Source: Delftia tsuruhatensis
GTDB lineage: Bacteria > Pseudomonadota > Gammaproteobacteria > Burkholderiales > Burkholderiaceae_C
DNA length: 64,000 nucleotides
Direction: 5' to 3'
Assembly: GCF_903815225.1 (NCBI RefSeq)
Contig: NZ_LR813084.1
Coordinates: forward strand, 4,488,001-4,552,000
The notes below the pieces were generated by a model. The model saw only the letters and a program-made list of their open reading frames with translations, was not told the DNA's origin and did no database searches. A program made the translations under genes and the position numbers. This document shows, one piece after another, positions 55,153 to 64,000 of this stretch (position 1 is the stretch's first letter; the number at the start of each line of letters is the position of its first letter).

Positions 55153-56079
55153 TCAAGGACTGCCCCGCTCCTGCGCCCAGGGCGCCTGCGCGAAGTGGGC
55201 GGCCAGGAAATCGATCAGCGCATGCACGCGCGCCGGCCGGGCGCGGCCCGGGGGCGTGACGATGTGCAGGGCGATCGAGGGCACCTGCCAGTCGTCCATG
55301 CAGGTCTGCAGCGCGCCCGACTGCAAGTCCTCCCAGGCCAGGAATTCGGGCTGCAGCGCCAGCCCCAGACCCGCGCGCAGGGCCGGAGCCAGTCCCTCGG
55401 CATTGTTCACGCGCATGGCCGTGGGCACGAGCTGAGCGAACTCGCCACGGCGCGCATGCTCGAAGCGCCAGGCCTCGCCCAGCCGCGTGTGCACATAGCG
55501 CAGCGCGCGGTGCGTGGCCAGATCGCGCGGGTGCTCCGGACGGCCGTGGCGCTCGAAATATTCGGGAGAACCCACCAGCAGCAGGCGCACCGTGCACAGG
55601 CGCCGCGCGATCAGGCTGGAGTCGGGCAGCGAGGAGATGCGCAGCGCGATATCGAAGCCCTGGGCCACCACGTCGATCAGCTCGTCGCTGAAGTGCAGGT
55701 CCAGCGTGACCTCGGGATGCTCGGCCATGAAGGCCGGCACGGCCGGCGCCAGATGCGAGATGCCGAAGGACATGGGCGCGGCAACGCGGATGGGGCCACG
55801 CAGGCTCTTGGACTGCTCGCTGATCTCGGCCTCCACCGCCTCGCCCTCGGCCAGGATGCGCGCCGCGCGCTCCAGCGAGGCCTGGCCGCTGGCGGTCAGC
55901 GACATGCGCCGCGAGGTGCGGTGGAACAAGGTGGTCTTGAGCCGCGTCTCCACGCGCGTGATGGCCTTGGAGATGGTGGGCTGGGACACGCCCAGCTCGG
56001 CCGCCGCCCTGGCGAAGGAGCCGGTCTCGGCCACCTTGGCGAAGATGGCCCAGGCTTCGAGGTCAGGAAGTTTTGGCAT
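55153..56079 (-). CDS. LysR-family transcriptional regulator
   Basis: 308 residues. Winged helix LEAWAIFAKVAETGSFARAA, then AELGVSQPTISKAITRVE (residues about 7-46), followed by an effector domain with the typical GPIRVAAPMSFGISHLAPAV and FDIALRISSLPDSSLIARRL segments. Divergent from a pirin gene across about 100 bp containing a GAATAG/CTATTC inverted repeat. It probably controls the pirin-hydrolase-XapX genes; inference. Confidence 0.9.
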   Translation of the reverse strand: MPKLPDLEAWAIFAKVAETGSFARAAAELGVSQPTISKAITRVETRLKTTLFHRTSRRMSLTASGQASLERAARILAEGEAVEAEISEQSKSLRGPIRVAAPMSFGISHLAPAVPAFMAEHPEVTLDLHFSDELIDVVAQGFDIALRISSLPDSSLIARRLCTVRLLLVGSPEYFERHGRPEHPRDLATHRALRYVHTRLGEAWRFEHARRGEFAQLVPTAMRVNNAEGLAPALRAGLGLALQPEFLAWEDLQSGALQTCMDDWQVPSIALHIVTPPGRARPARVHALIDFLAAHFAQAPWAQERGSP

Positions 56080-56089
56080 GCAATTTATG

Positions 56090-56118
56090 GAATAGATGAG
56101 TTTGCATATTTTCTATTC
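56090..56118. promoter_or_regulatory. Inverted repeat in the lysR-pirin divergent promoter
   Basis: GAATAG (56090-56095) and CTATTC (56113-56118) are inverted with a 17-bp spacer in an AT-rich stretch. It sits between the two divergent start codons and is a plausible LysR operator overlapping both promoters. Confidence 0.4.
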
Positions 56119-56181
56119 TCTTATTGATCGGCAACACATAAAGTTCATCCATCGCAACACACGACGCAGCAGGAGAACACC

Positions 56182-56886
56182 ATGATCGAACGCCGACCCT
56201 TCCAGGACCTTGGTGGTGCCAACCACGGCTGGCTCGATGCCAAGCACCACTTCTCGTTCGCCGGATACCACGATCCGGCCCGCATGGGCTGGGGCGCGCT
56301 GCGGGTCTGGAACGACGACACCATCGCGGCCGGCACGGGCTTCCCGCCCCATGCCCACGCCAACATGGAAATCATCACCTATGTCCGCGAGGGCGCCATC
56401 ACCCACCAGGACAGCCTGGGCAACAAGGGCCGCACCGAGGCCGGCGACGTGCAGGTGATGAGCGCCGGCACGGGCATCCGCCACTCGGAATACAACATGG
56501 AAAAGGGCACGACCCGCATCTTCCAGATCTGGATCATGCCCGACGAGCGCGGCAACCAGCCCCCGTCCTGGGGCGCCAAGCCCTTCCCCAAGGGCGAGCG
56601 CTCGGGCAGCTTCGTGGCCCTGGCCAGCGGCCTGCCCGGTGACGAGGATGCCCTGCCCATCCGCACGGCGGCCCGGGTGCTGGGCGCCACGCTCAAGGCC
56701 GGCGAGAGCACCGAGTACCGCATCGGCCGCGACCGACTGGGTTACCTGGTGCCCGCCAGCGGCTCGGTGCAGATCGACGGCGTGGCGCTTGAAGAGCGCG
56801 ACGGCGCCGCCATCAGCGACGTGGAGAACATCCGCGTCACGGCCCTGACCGATGCCGAGCTGGTGCTCGTGGACACCGCCCGCTGA
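56182..56886 (+). CDS. Pirin-family protein (YhhW-like)
   Basis: 234 residues, bicupin. The metal ligands H57 and H59 (FPPHAHANME) and H101 and E103 (IRHSEYNM) match the positions in YhhW, which has quercetin 2,3-dioxygenase activity. The C-terminal cupin is degenerate, as usual. It heads a run of redox/hydrolase genes under the LysR regulator. Physiological substrate unknown. Confidence 0.9.
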   Translation: MIERRPFQDLGGANHGWLDAKHHFSFAGYHDPARMGWGALRVWNDDTIAAGTGFPPHAHANMEIITYVREGAITHQDSLGNKGRTEAGDVQVMSAGTGIRHSEYNMEKGTTRIFQIWIMPDERGNQPPSWGAKPFPKGERSGSFVALASGLPGDEDALPIRTAARVLGATLKAGESTEYRIGRDRLGYLVPASGSVQIDGVALEERDGAAISDVENIRVTALTDAELVLVDTAR

Positions 56887-57024
56887 TGCACCCCGACCGG
56901 CGGTTCACGCCGCCGGTCTCCACCCTGTCCTTGTCCCGCCGTCCTTCCGCCTTCTTCCCGTCATTGCACGGCGCCATCGTTGACGCCACCCGTTTCCTCA
57001 CCACGTCCCAACCAGGAGATCACC

Positions 57025-57723
57025 ATGTCCAACCGCAAGTACCTCGAAGTCCTGACCCCCGCCAACAGCCAGCTCATCTTCATCGACCAGCAGCCGCAGA
57101 TGGCCTTCGGCGTGCAGTCCATCGATCGCCAGGTCCTGAAGAACAACGTGGTCGGCCTGGCCAAGGCGGCCAAGGCCTTCGGCATCCCCACCACGCTGAC
57201 CACGGTGGAGACGGCCAGCTTCTCCGGCCACACCTATCCCGAACTGCTGGCCGTGTTCCCCGAGCACCAGCTGCTGGAGCGCACCTCGATGAACTCCTGG
57301 GACGACCAGAACGTGCGGGACGCGCTGGCCGCCAACGCCGCCCAGGGCCGCAAGAAGATCGTGGTCTCCGGCCTGTGGACCGAGGTCTGCAACACCACCT
57401 TCGCGCTGTCGGCCCTGCACGACACCGACTACGAGATCTACATGGTGGCCGACGCCTCGGGCGGCACCTCGCTGGACGCGCACAACTACGCCATGGACCG
57501 CATGGTGCAGGCCGGCGTGGTGCCCGTGACCTGGCAGCAGGTGCTGCTGGAATGGCAGCGCGACTGGGCCCGCCGTGGCACCTATGACGCGGTGATGGAC
57601 ATCGTGCGCGAGCACTCGGGCGCCTACGGCATGGGCGTGGACTATGCCTACACCATGGTGCACAAGGCGGCCGAGCGCGTGCAGCACGGCGAGACCGTGG
57701 GCCCCAACCCCGCCAAGGCCTGA
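57025..57723 (+). CDS. Isochorismatase-fold cysteine hydrolase, YcaC-like
   Basis: 232 residues from ATG 57025 with AGGAG upstream; an upstream ATG at 56980 has none. The catalytic triad pattern is D21 (LIFIDQQPQMAFG), a Lys near 110-111 and C122 (VSGLWTEVCNTTFAL). This is the YcaC subgroup of isochorismatase-like hydrolases, of unknown natural substrate. It follows the pirin gene by 138 bp; the gap holds only its leader. Confidence 0.87.
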   Translation: MSNRKYLEVLTPANSQLIFIDQQPQMAFGVQSIDRQVLKNNVVGLAKAAKAFGIPTTLTTVETASFSGHTYPELLAVFPEHQLLERTSMNSWDDQNVRDALAANAAQGRKKIVVSGLWTEVCNTTFALSALHDTDYEIYMVADASGGTSLDAHNYAMDRMVQAGVVPVTWQQVLLEWQRDWARRGTYDAVMDIVREHSGAYGMGVDYAYTMVHKAAERVQHGETVGPNPAKA

Positions 57724-57759
57724 CGGCCGCGCCGCCGGCCCCATCCACGGAGTGGCACC

Positions 57760-58026
57760 ATGAAGCTCTACGCACTTTCCCTTGGGGCCGGCCTGCTGGT
57801 CGGCGTGGTCTACAGCTTGCTGCAGGTGCGCTCGCCGGCCCCGCCGCTGGTGGCCCTGGTCGGCCTGCTGGGCATCCTGGCCGGCGAGCAGATCGTGCCC
57901 GTGGGCCGGCATCTGCTGCAGGGCACGGGCTTTCTCAGCGCCTGCGACAAGGCGCAGGCCACCGAGCATGTGCTGGGCCAGCTGCCCGGCCGCAAGGACA
58001 CCGATGCCGATCGGCACCGCGGCTGA
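57760..58026 (+). CDS. XapX-domain small membrane protein
   Basis: 88 residues. LSLGAGLLVGVVYSLLQVRS, then PAPPLVALVGLLGILAGEQI, is the XapX domain, two membrane segments with a Pro-rich turn. XapX proteins are named from a nearby hydrolase association; function unknown. It lies between the YcaC-like hydrolase and the amidohydrolase (36 and 31 bp gaps). Confidence 0.88.
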   Translation: MKLYALSLGAGLLVGVVYSLLQVRSPAPPLVALVGLLGILAGEQIVPVGRHLLQGTGFLSACDKAQATEHVLGQLPGRKDTDADRHRG

Positions 58027-58057
58027 CCTCTCCCCAACCTCCAAGAAACACTGCACC

Positions 58058-60049
58058 ATGACCACGCGCAGAAAAGTCCTGGGCTCCGCCGCCACCCTTG
58101 CCATGGGTGGGCTGCTGGGCTGCACCACCACCGTCCGCCAAGGAGCCTCCATGTCCGATGCCACACCCGAAGTCGTCTTCCACAACGGCCGCTTCACGAC
58201 CCTGAACAAGGCCCAGCCCACCGCCACCGCCGTGGCGGTGAAGGACGGCCGCTTCATCGCCGTGGGCTCGGACGCCGAAGTGCTGGCCCTGGCCGGCAGC
58301 GGCACGCGCAGGATCGACCTGCAGCGCCGCAGCGTGCTGCCCGGGCTTTTCGACAACCACACGCACGTGATCCGTGGCGGCCTGAACTTCAACCTGGAGC
58401 TGCGCTGGGACGGCGTGCGCTCGCTGGCCGATGCGCTGGACATGCTCAAGCGCCAGGTGGCCATCACGCCGGCCCCGCAATGGGTGCGTGTGGTCGGCGG
58501 CTTCACCGAGCACCAGTTCGTCGAAAAGCGCCTGCCCACCATCGACGAGATCAACGCCATCGCACCCGACACGCCGGTCTTCCTGCTGCACCTGTACGAC
58601 CGCGCCCTGCTCAACGCCGCCGCACTGCGCGCCGTGGGCTATACCCGCGACACGCCGGAGCCGGCCGGTGGCGAGATCACGCGCGATGCCAACGGCAACC
58701 CCACGGGCTTGCTGCTGGCCAAGCCCAATGCCACCATCCTCTATGCCACGCTGGCCAAGGGGCCCAAGCTGCCGCTGGAGTACCAGATCAACTCCACGCG
58801 CCACTTCATGCGCGAGCTCAACCGCCTGGGCGTGACCGGCGTGATCGATGCGGGTGGCGGTTTCCAGAACTATCCCGACGACTACGAAGTCATCCAGAAG
58901 CTCAGCGACGCCCACCAGATCACCGTGCGCCTGGCCTACAACCTGTTCACGCAAAAGCCCAAGGAAGAGAAGGCCGACTTCCTGAAGTGGACGCGGAGCG
59001 TCAAGTACAAGCAGGGCGACGACTACTTCCGCCACAACGGCGCAGGCGAGATGCTGGTGTATTCGGCCGCCGACTTCGAGGACTTCCGCCAGCCCCGCCC
59101 CGACATGCCGCCCAGCATGGAAGGCGACCTGGAGGAAGTGGTGCGCGTGCTGGTGCAGAACCGTTGGCCCTGGCGCCTGCATGCCACCTATGACGAGACC
59201 ATCTCGCGCGCGCTGGACGTGTTCGAGAAGGTGCACCGCGACACGCCCATCGACGGCCTGAACTGGTTCTTCGACCACGCCGAGACCATCTCCGACCGCT
59301 CCATCGACCGCATCGCGGCGCTGGGCGGTGGCGTGGCCGTGCAGCACCGCATGGCCTACCAGGGCGAATACTTCGCCGAACGCTACGGCGCGCGAGCCAC
59401 CGAGGCCACGCCGCCCGTCAAGAAGATCCTGGAACGCGGCGTCAAGACCTCGGCCGGCACCGATGCCACGCGCGTGGCCTCCTACAACCCCTGGGTGTCG
59501 CTGTCGTGGATGGTCACGGGCAAGACCGTGGGCGGCATGCAGATGTACCCCCAGCGCAACCTGCTGGACCGCGAGACCGCGCTGCGCATGTGGACCGAGA
59601 ACGTGGCCTGGTTCTCCAACGAGGAAGGCCTGCGCGGCCGCATCCAGGCGGGCCATTTCGCCGACATGATCGTGCCCAGCAAGGACTATTTCGCCGTGCC
59701 CGAGGACGAGATCTCCTTCCTGACCTCGGACCTCACCGTGGTCGGTGGCCGTGTGGTCTACGGCGCGGGCGCTTTCCAGCAGCATGACGACAACCCGCTG
59801 CCGCCGGCCATGCCCGACTGGTCGCCCGTGCGCCGCTTTGGCGGCTACGGCGCCTGGGGCGAGCCCGAGGGCGCGGGCAGGAACTCGCTCAACCCCGCGC
59901 GCTACCGCAGCCTGGCAGCAGCCTGCGGCTGCGGCACCCGCTGCGGCATGCATGGCCACAGCCATGCCGACGCCTGGGCATCGAACGTGCCGACCTCGGA
60001 CCCCAGGAGCTTCTTCGGGGCACTGGGCTGCTCCTGCTGGATGGCCTGA
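58058..60049 (+). CDS. Exported amidohydrolase, YtcJ-like (Amidohydro_3)
   Basis: 663 residues from ATG 58058. The N-terminus TTRRKVLGSAATLAMGGLLG, then CTTT, has a twin-arginine-like motif and a lipobox Cys, so it is probably a Tat-exported lipoprotein. The HxH metal motif is in LPGLFDNHTHVIRGG, with later ligands around WFFDHAETIS and the catalytic Asp in KTSAGTDATRVASYNPW. The YtcJ family acts on N-substituted amides; substrate unknown. The last 45 residues form an unusual Cys/His-rich tail (CGCGTRCGMHGHSHADAW and GALGCSCWMA) that is not part of the usual domain. Confidence 0.85.
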   Translation: MTTRRKVLGSAATLAMGGLLGCTTTVRQGASMSDATPEVVFHNGRFTTLNKAQPTATAVAVKDGRFIAVGSDAEVLALAGSGTRRIDLQRRSVLPGLFDNHTHVIRGGLNFNLELRWDGVRSLADALDMLKRQVAITPAPQWVRVVGGFTEHQFVEKRLPTIDEINAIAPDTPVFLLHLYDRALLNAAALRAVGYTRDTPEPAGGEITRDANGNPTGLLLAKPNATILYATLAKGPKLPLEYQINSTRHFMRELNRLGVTGVIDAGGGFQNYPDDYEVIQKLSDAHQITVRLAYNLFTQKPKEEKADFLKWTRSVKYKQGDDYFRHNGAGEMLVYSAADFEDFRQPRPDMPPSMEGDLEEVVRVLVQNRWPWRLHATYDETISRALDVFEKVHRDTPIDGLNWFFDHAETISDRSIDRIAALGGGVAVQHRMAYQGEYFAERYGARATEATPPVKKILERGVKTSAGTDATRVASYNPWVSLSWMVTGKTVGGMQMYPQRNLLDRETALRMWTENVAWFSNEEGLRGRIQAGHFADMIVPSKDYFAVPEDEISFLTSDLTVVGGRVVYGAGAFQQHDDNPLPPAMPDWSPVRRFGGYGAWGEPEGAGRNSLNPARYRSLAAACGCGTRCGMHGHSHADAWASNVPTSDPRSFFGALGCSCWMA

Positions 60050-60060
60050 GGAACAGCGCC

Positions 60061-61694
60061 ATGTCCCAACCCGCCCCGCCTCCGGCAGCTTCGCCCCACT
60101 GCGCCAGCCCGTGTTCGCCGTGCTGTGGGCGGCCACCGTGCTGGGAAACATCGGCAGCTTCATGCGCGATGTGGCCAGCTCCTGGATGGTGACCGAACTG
60201 TCGGCCAGTCCCGCCGCCGTGGCCCTGATCCAGACGGCGGCCACGCTGCCCATCTTCCTGCTGGCGATTCCCGCCGGCGTGCTGTCGGACATCCTGGACC
60301 GGCGTCGTTTCCTGATCGGCATCCAGATCCTGCTGGCCGGCGTCAGCGCCAGCCTGCTGCTGCTGGCCAAGACCCATACGCTGACCGTGGAATACCTGGT
60401 GGCGCTGACCTTCGTGGGCGGCATCGGCGCGGCCCTGATGGGGCCGACCTGGCAATCCATCGTGCCCGAGCTGGTGCCGCGCGGCGACCTCAAGAACGCC
60501 GTGGCGCTGAACTCGCTGGGCATCAACATCGCACGCGCCCTGGGGCCGGCCGCCGGCGGCCTGCTGCTGGCCAGCTTCGGCGCAGCCGCCGCCTATGGCG
60601 CCGATGTGCTCAGCTATGCGTTCGTGATCATCGCCCTGCTCTGGTGGAAGCGCCCCAAGGCCGAGGCCTCGGCCCTGAACGAGCAGTTCTTCGGCGCCTT
60701 CCGGGCCGGCATACGCTATGCGCGCTCCAGCCGCGAGCTGCATGTGGTGCTGCTGCGCGCGGCCGTGTTCTTCCTGTTCGCCAGCTCGGTCTGGGCGCTG
60801 CTGCCCCTGGTGGCGCGCCGCATGCTGGGCGGCTCGGCCGGTTTCTATGGCGTGATGCTGGGCGCCGTGGGCGCCGGCGCCATCCTGGGCGCCCTGCTGC
60901 TGCCGCGCCTGCGCCGCAGGCTCGACGCCGACGGGCTGGTGCTGCTGTCGTCCGTGCTCAGCGCCGCCGTGATGGCCGCGCTGTCCATGGCCCCGCCGCA
61001 ATGGGCGGCCGTGCTGCTGATGCTGGTGCTGGGCGTGGGCTGGATCGTCGCGCTGACCACGCTCAACGGCGTGGCCCAGGCCGTGCTGCCCAACTGGGTG
61101 CGCGGCCGGGGCCTGGCCATCTACCTCATGGTCTTCAACGGCGCCATGGCGGGCGGCAGCCTGGCCTGGGGCCTGTTCGCCCAGGGCGTGGGCATCCCCG
61201 TCGCCCTCCTGGTGGGCGCCGCCGGGCTGGTGGCCATCTCGCTGGTGTTCCACCGCATCAAGCTGCCCACGGGCGAAGCCGACCTGCAGGCCTCCAACCA
61301 CTGGCCCGAGCCGCTGCTGGCCGAGCCCGTGGCCCATGACCGGGGCCCGGTGATGGTCCAGGTCGAGTACCGGGTACGCAGGCAGGACCTGCCGGCCTTC
61401 ATCGAGGCCATGCAGCAGGTGGCCAGCGAGCGCCGTCGCGACGGGGCCTACGCCTGGGGCGTGGCCGAGCACACGGGTGAGCCGGGCCGGGTGATCGAAT
61501 GGTTCCTGGTCGAATCGTGGGCCGAGCATCTGCGCCAGCACCAGCGCGTGTCCCGGGCCGACGCCGACCTGCAGGCCCAGGCGCTGCGCTTTCACATCGG
61601 CCCCGACCGCCCCGTGGTCCACCACTTCCTGGCGCTGGACGCCACCAGTGCGCGCCAGGCGCCCGCCGGCCACGACCATGGCCACGACCACTGA
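60061..61694 (+). CDS. MFS_3-type exporter (EntS-like) with C-terminal ABM-like domain; probable N-terminal frameshift
   Basis: About 12 membrane segments from VFAVLWAATVLGNIGSFMRD to LVGAAGLVAISLVF match the MFS_3 exporter family, and a C-terminal 120-residue module (MVQVEYRVRRQDLPAFIEAM) resembles antibiotic-biosynthesis-monooxygenase folds. It ends in HDHGHDH. The natural ATG at 60061 (MSQPAPP) is in another frame than the body; one C missing from the run near 60073-60080 would join them as MSQPAPASGSFAPLRQPV. Read as is, translation would have to start at GTG 60111. It is 11 bp after the amidohydrolase gene. Confidence 0.75.
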
Positions 61695-61730
61695 CGCCGG
61701 GCCGCGGCCTGCCCGCCCGCTGCCGCCTGG

Positions 61731-62801
61731 TCAGCGCGCCGCGCAGACCAGCGGGGTGAGGGCAGGCCCCTCGTCCGCGTCCAGCGCCTGCGGCGGCGCG
61801 GCCGCCGCGAGCTTGCCTTCCTCCACCGTCATGCCGCGCGGCAAGGCCACGCCGTTCTTGGCGGCCAGGACCTCGGCCATGATGCTGACGGCGATCTCGG
61901 GCGGGGTCTTGCTGCCGATGTACAGGCCGATGGGGCCGCGCAGCCGTGCCAGCTGGTGCTCGCCCATGCCGAAGTGCTCGCTCAGGCGCTGCAGGCGCAG
62001 TGCCGTGTTGCGGCGCGAGCCGATGGCACCCACGTAGAAAGCGGGCGACTCCAGCGCCTCCATGAGGGCCAGGTCATCGAGCTTGGGATCGTGCGTCAGG
62101 CCGATGATGCAGGTGCGCGCATCGGCGCGCATGGCGCGCACCAGGTCGTCCGGCATCTCACGCGACAGCTGCACGCCGGCCACGCTCCAGTGGCGGCTGT
62201 ACTCCTCGCGCGGATCGCAGACCGTGACCGCGAAGCCATTGAACAGGGCCATGGTCGCCAGGTACTCGGACAGCTGGCCCGCGCCGATCAGCAGCATGCG
62301 GTATTCGGGGCCGAAGCTGTTGGCGACCTGCGCCGCGTCGTGCACCAGCGGCTCGGGCGCCTCGCAGACCTGCTGGACCACCCGGCCCGTGGCCTTGTCC
62401 ACGCTGCGCCGCACCATGCGGCCCTGGTCCAGCCACTGCACGAGCTGGCCCAGGGCCACGGCTTCGGGGTTGAATTCGAGCAGCAGCTCCAGCGTGCCCC
62501 CGCAAGGCAGGCCGAAGCGATGGGCTTCATCGGCACTCACGCCGTAGCGCAGCAGCCGGGGCGGGCCGTCGCGCAGCGCGTCGGCGTCGCCCCCATGGCT
62601 GTAGCGGGCGATCAGGTCATCCTCGATGCAGCCGCCGGAGACGGAGCCGACGACCGCCCCCGAGGCGCCCAGCGCCATGATCGATCCCACGGGTCGGGGG
62701 GACGAGCCCCAGGTGCGCACCACCGTGGCCAGCAAGGCGCGTTCGCCCTGCCCGCGCCATTGCGCGAGGTGGCGCAGAACATGAACATCGAGGTTTTCCA
62801 T
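61731..62801 (-). CDS. xdhC: XdhC-family molybdoenzyme maturation protein
   Basis: 356 residues from ATG 62801 with GGAGA upstream; the frame is open to 62834. The XdhC/CoxI N-terminal domain reads LLATVVRTWGSSPRPVGSIM, then SVSGGCIEDDL. The C-terminal Rossmann domain has LLIGAGQLSEYLATMALFNG and YVGAIGSRRNTALRLQRL. XdhC-type chaperones bind Moco and promote its sulfuration for xanthine dehydrogenase/CO-dehydrogenase-like enzymes. It is the distal gene of a cluster with coxG and coxE. Confidence 0.92.
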   Translation of the reverse strand: MENLDVHVLRHLAQWRGQGERALLATVVRTWGSSPRPVGSIMALGASGAVVGSVSGGCIEDDLIARYSHGGDADALRDGPPRLLRYGVSADEAHRFGLPCGGTLELLLEFNPEAVALGQLVQWLDQGRMVRRSVDKATGRVVQQVCEAPEPLVHDAAQVANSFGPEYRMLLIGAGQLSEYLATMALFNGFAVTVCDPREEYSRHWSVAGVQLSREMPDDLVRAMRADARTCIIGLTHDPKLDDLALMEALESPAFYVGAIGSRRNTALRLQRLSEHFGMGEHQLARLRGPIGLYIGSKTPPEIAVSIMAEVLAAKNGVALPRGMTVEEGKLAAAAPPQALDADEGPALTPLVCAAR

Positions 62802-62929
62802 TGCAAGGTCTCCGCGCCGGTACCCGGCCTGCATCTGCGGCCGGGGGCCTGGCGATTTCGGCGGCTATTGTCCCGCGTGGGCGCACACCGTTCAGGGTGC
62901 CCCGCGAAAGCCGCAGCCACCGCAAGGGC

Positions 62930-63601
62930 TCAGTAGCGAGAGAGCAGCCAGCCGGCACCCAGCACGACCACCACCGCCAGCGCCCAGCACCACAAGGGGA
63001 TGGCGCGGCGCGAGCGCTCCTCGGCCTCGGTGGCCGGGGCTGCGTCCAGTGGCGTGGCCACAGCCGCCGCTGCATCGTGCTCCCAGGCCTGGGCGTCCAC
63101 CGTGGGCTCGATGTGGCCCTGCTCGTCGGGCAGGGCCGGCGATGGTGCGCGCGGATGGCGCTGCTGCATGAGGGCATCGAAGCGGGCGAAGAAATCGTCC
63201 GCCATGTTCTTCGCTGCGCCATCGATCAGGCGCTGGCCGAGCTGGGCGATCTTTCCGCCGACCTGGGCCTGCACGCTGTAGCTGAGCAGGCAGGTATCGC
63301 CAGGTTCGGGACTCAGCCGCACCTCGGCCTCGCCCTTGCCGAATCCGGCCACGCCGCCCTGCCCCTCGAAGGCGATGCGGTAGCTCTGGGGAGCGACGAT
63401 GTCGCTGAGCGCGAGCTTGCCGCTGAACTTGGCGGACACCGGCCCGACCTTGACCGCCATGCCCACGGCGTACTGCCCCTCGCCCTGGCTTTCGAAGCGG
63501 TCGCAGCCCGCCAGGCAGGCCTTGAGGGTGTCGGGGTCGTTGAGCGCCTCCCAGGCCTGCTGCTGGCTGACGGCCAGAGGGCGGCTGGCTTGCATTTCCA
63601 T
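62930..63601 (-). CDS. coxG: CoxG-like SRPBCC protein with C-terminal membrane anchor
   Basis: 223 residues. The SRPBCC fold is seen in LAVSQQQAWEALNDPDTLKA, then CLAGCDRF, and AKFSGKLALSDIVAPQSYRI, the CoxG family pattern. An acidic linker leads to a C-terminal anchor (IPLWCWALAVVVVLGAGWLL). CoxG is thought to recruit molybdenum CO-dehydrogenase-type enzymes to the membrane. The 128-bp gap to xdhC holds only leader sequence. Confidence 0.92.
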   Translation of the reverse strand: MEMQASRPLAVSQQQAWEALNDPDTLKACLAGCDRFESQGEGQYAVGMAVKVGPVSAKFSGKLALSDIVAPQSYRIAFEGQGGVAGFGKGEAEVRLSPEPGDTCLLSYSVQAQVGGKIAQLGQRLIDGAAKNMADDFFARFDALMQQRHPRAPSPALPDEQGHIEPTVDAQAWEHDAAAAVATPLDAAPATEAEERSRRAIPLWCWALAVVVVLGAGWLLSRY

Positions 63602-63629
63602 GGTGATTCCTTTCTAGGCATGTATGGCA

Positions 63630-64000
63630 TCAACGTCCCGCAGGCGTGGCCAGCAGGCGGGCCAGATGGCCGGCCAGTTGCTCCAGCGATTCGAGGTTGT
63701 GGACTGCCAGCATGGCATGGGCATGACGATGCAGCACGGCGGCCCCCCGGGCCAGTGGGGCATACCCGTCAAAGCGCAGCAGGGGGTTGAGCCACAGCAG
63801 CCGCGCGCTATGCCGGCGCAGCCAGGCCAGTTCCCGCTCCAGCTGCGCGGGATCGCCCGTGTCCAGGCCATCGCTGATGAGGAGCACCAGCGTGCGCCGG
63901 CCCACGAGGTGGCGCGCATGGCCTCGGCGCAACTGCTCCAGCGAGGCACCCAGGCGCGTGCCGCCGCCGAAATCCTCGATGGCGGCATTGGCCCGTTCCA
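63630..64000 (-). CDS. coxE: CoxE-like VWA-domain protein (5'-truncated by window edge)
   Basis: The C-terminal 122 residues are visible. ANAAIEDFGGGTRLGASLEQ, then RRTLVLLISDGLDTGDPAQL and RLLWLNPLLRFDGYAPLARG match the VWA domain of CoxE, which with CoxD matures molybdenum hydroxylases. The rest lies beyond position 64000. It precedes coxG by 28 bp. Confidence 0.9.
   Translation of the reverse strand, partial: ERANAAIEDFGGGTRLGASLEQLRRGHARHLVGRRTLVLLISDGLDTGDPAQLERELAWLRRHSARLLWLNPLLRFDGYAPLARGAAVLHRHAHAMLAVHNLESLEQLAGHLARLLATPAGR

Overview
The window is GC-rich, densely coded bacterial chromosome. Gene content (mutS, FecI/FecR iron signalling, RND efflux, XdhC/CoxG/CoxE maturation genes, IPTL-like C-terminal signals, XapX, many LysR regulators) and strong G/C third-position bias point to a beta-proteobacterium of the Burkholderiales, most likely Comamonadaceae close to Delftia, Comamonas or Acidovorax. 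That placement is inference from gene style, not a database match. No rRNA, tRNA, CRISPR array or complete insertion sequence was seen.

Layout. 1-5.7 kb: a TonB-dependent siderophore receptor with its FecR anti-sigma factor, FecI sigma factor, a Fur-box-like site and a PepSY membrane protein. 5.8-10.1 kb: an amidohydrolase/MFS/GAF operon divergent from a LysR regulator. 10.2-14.1 kb: an arsenic operon arsR-arsI-arsC-arsB-arsC-arsH with two unrelated arsenate reductase families. 14.1-15.3 kb: a YcaQ-type winged-helix protein. 15.56-31.55 kb: a defence island. 31.7-36.3 kb: mutS, an Anbu-type proteasome homologue and an alpha/beta hydrolase. 36.6-45 kb: a DUF11 surface protein, uppP, psiF, small membrane proteins, a LytS/AlgZ-like kinase with LytTR regulator, and a lone ABC ATPase. 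44.5-54.2 kb: an mdtABC-oprM efflux operon in which the mdtB-like gene has a frameshifted 3' end and a block of palindromic repeats separates it from mdtC. 54.6-61.7 kb: LysR/pirin, a YcaC-like hydrolase, XapX, a YtcJ-like amidohydrolase and an EntS-like MFS exporter. 61.7-64 kb: xdhC, coxG and the 3' part of coxE.

The most notable region is the island. It carries a type-1-like BREX operon (brxA, brxB, brxC, pglX split into two overlapping genes, pglZ, brxL) preceded by a BrxE-like gene and by an autoregulated-looking HTH/AbiEii-type nucleotidyltransferase pair. It is bounded by 276-bp direct repeats that duplicate the ycaQ-mutS junction, including the mutS start. The left copy joins resident ycaQ to a variant mutS 5' end. 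The right copy joins a diverged ycaQ 3' end to intact mutS. This chimeric pattern is what single-crossover (Campbell-type) integration of a circular element at the mutS start would leave. No recombinase gene is present in the island.
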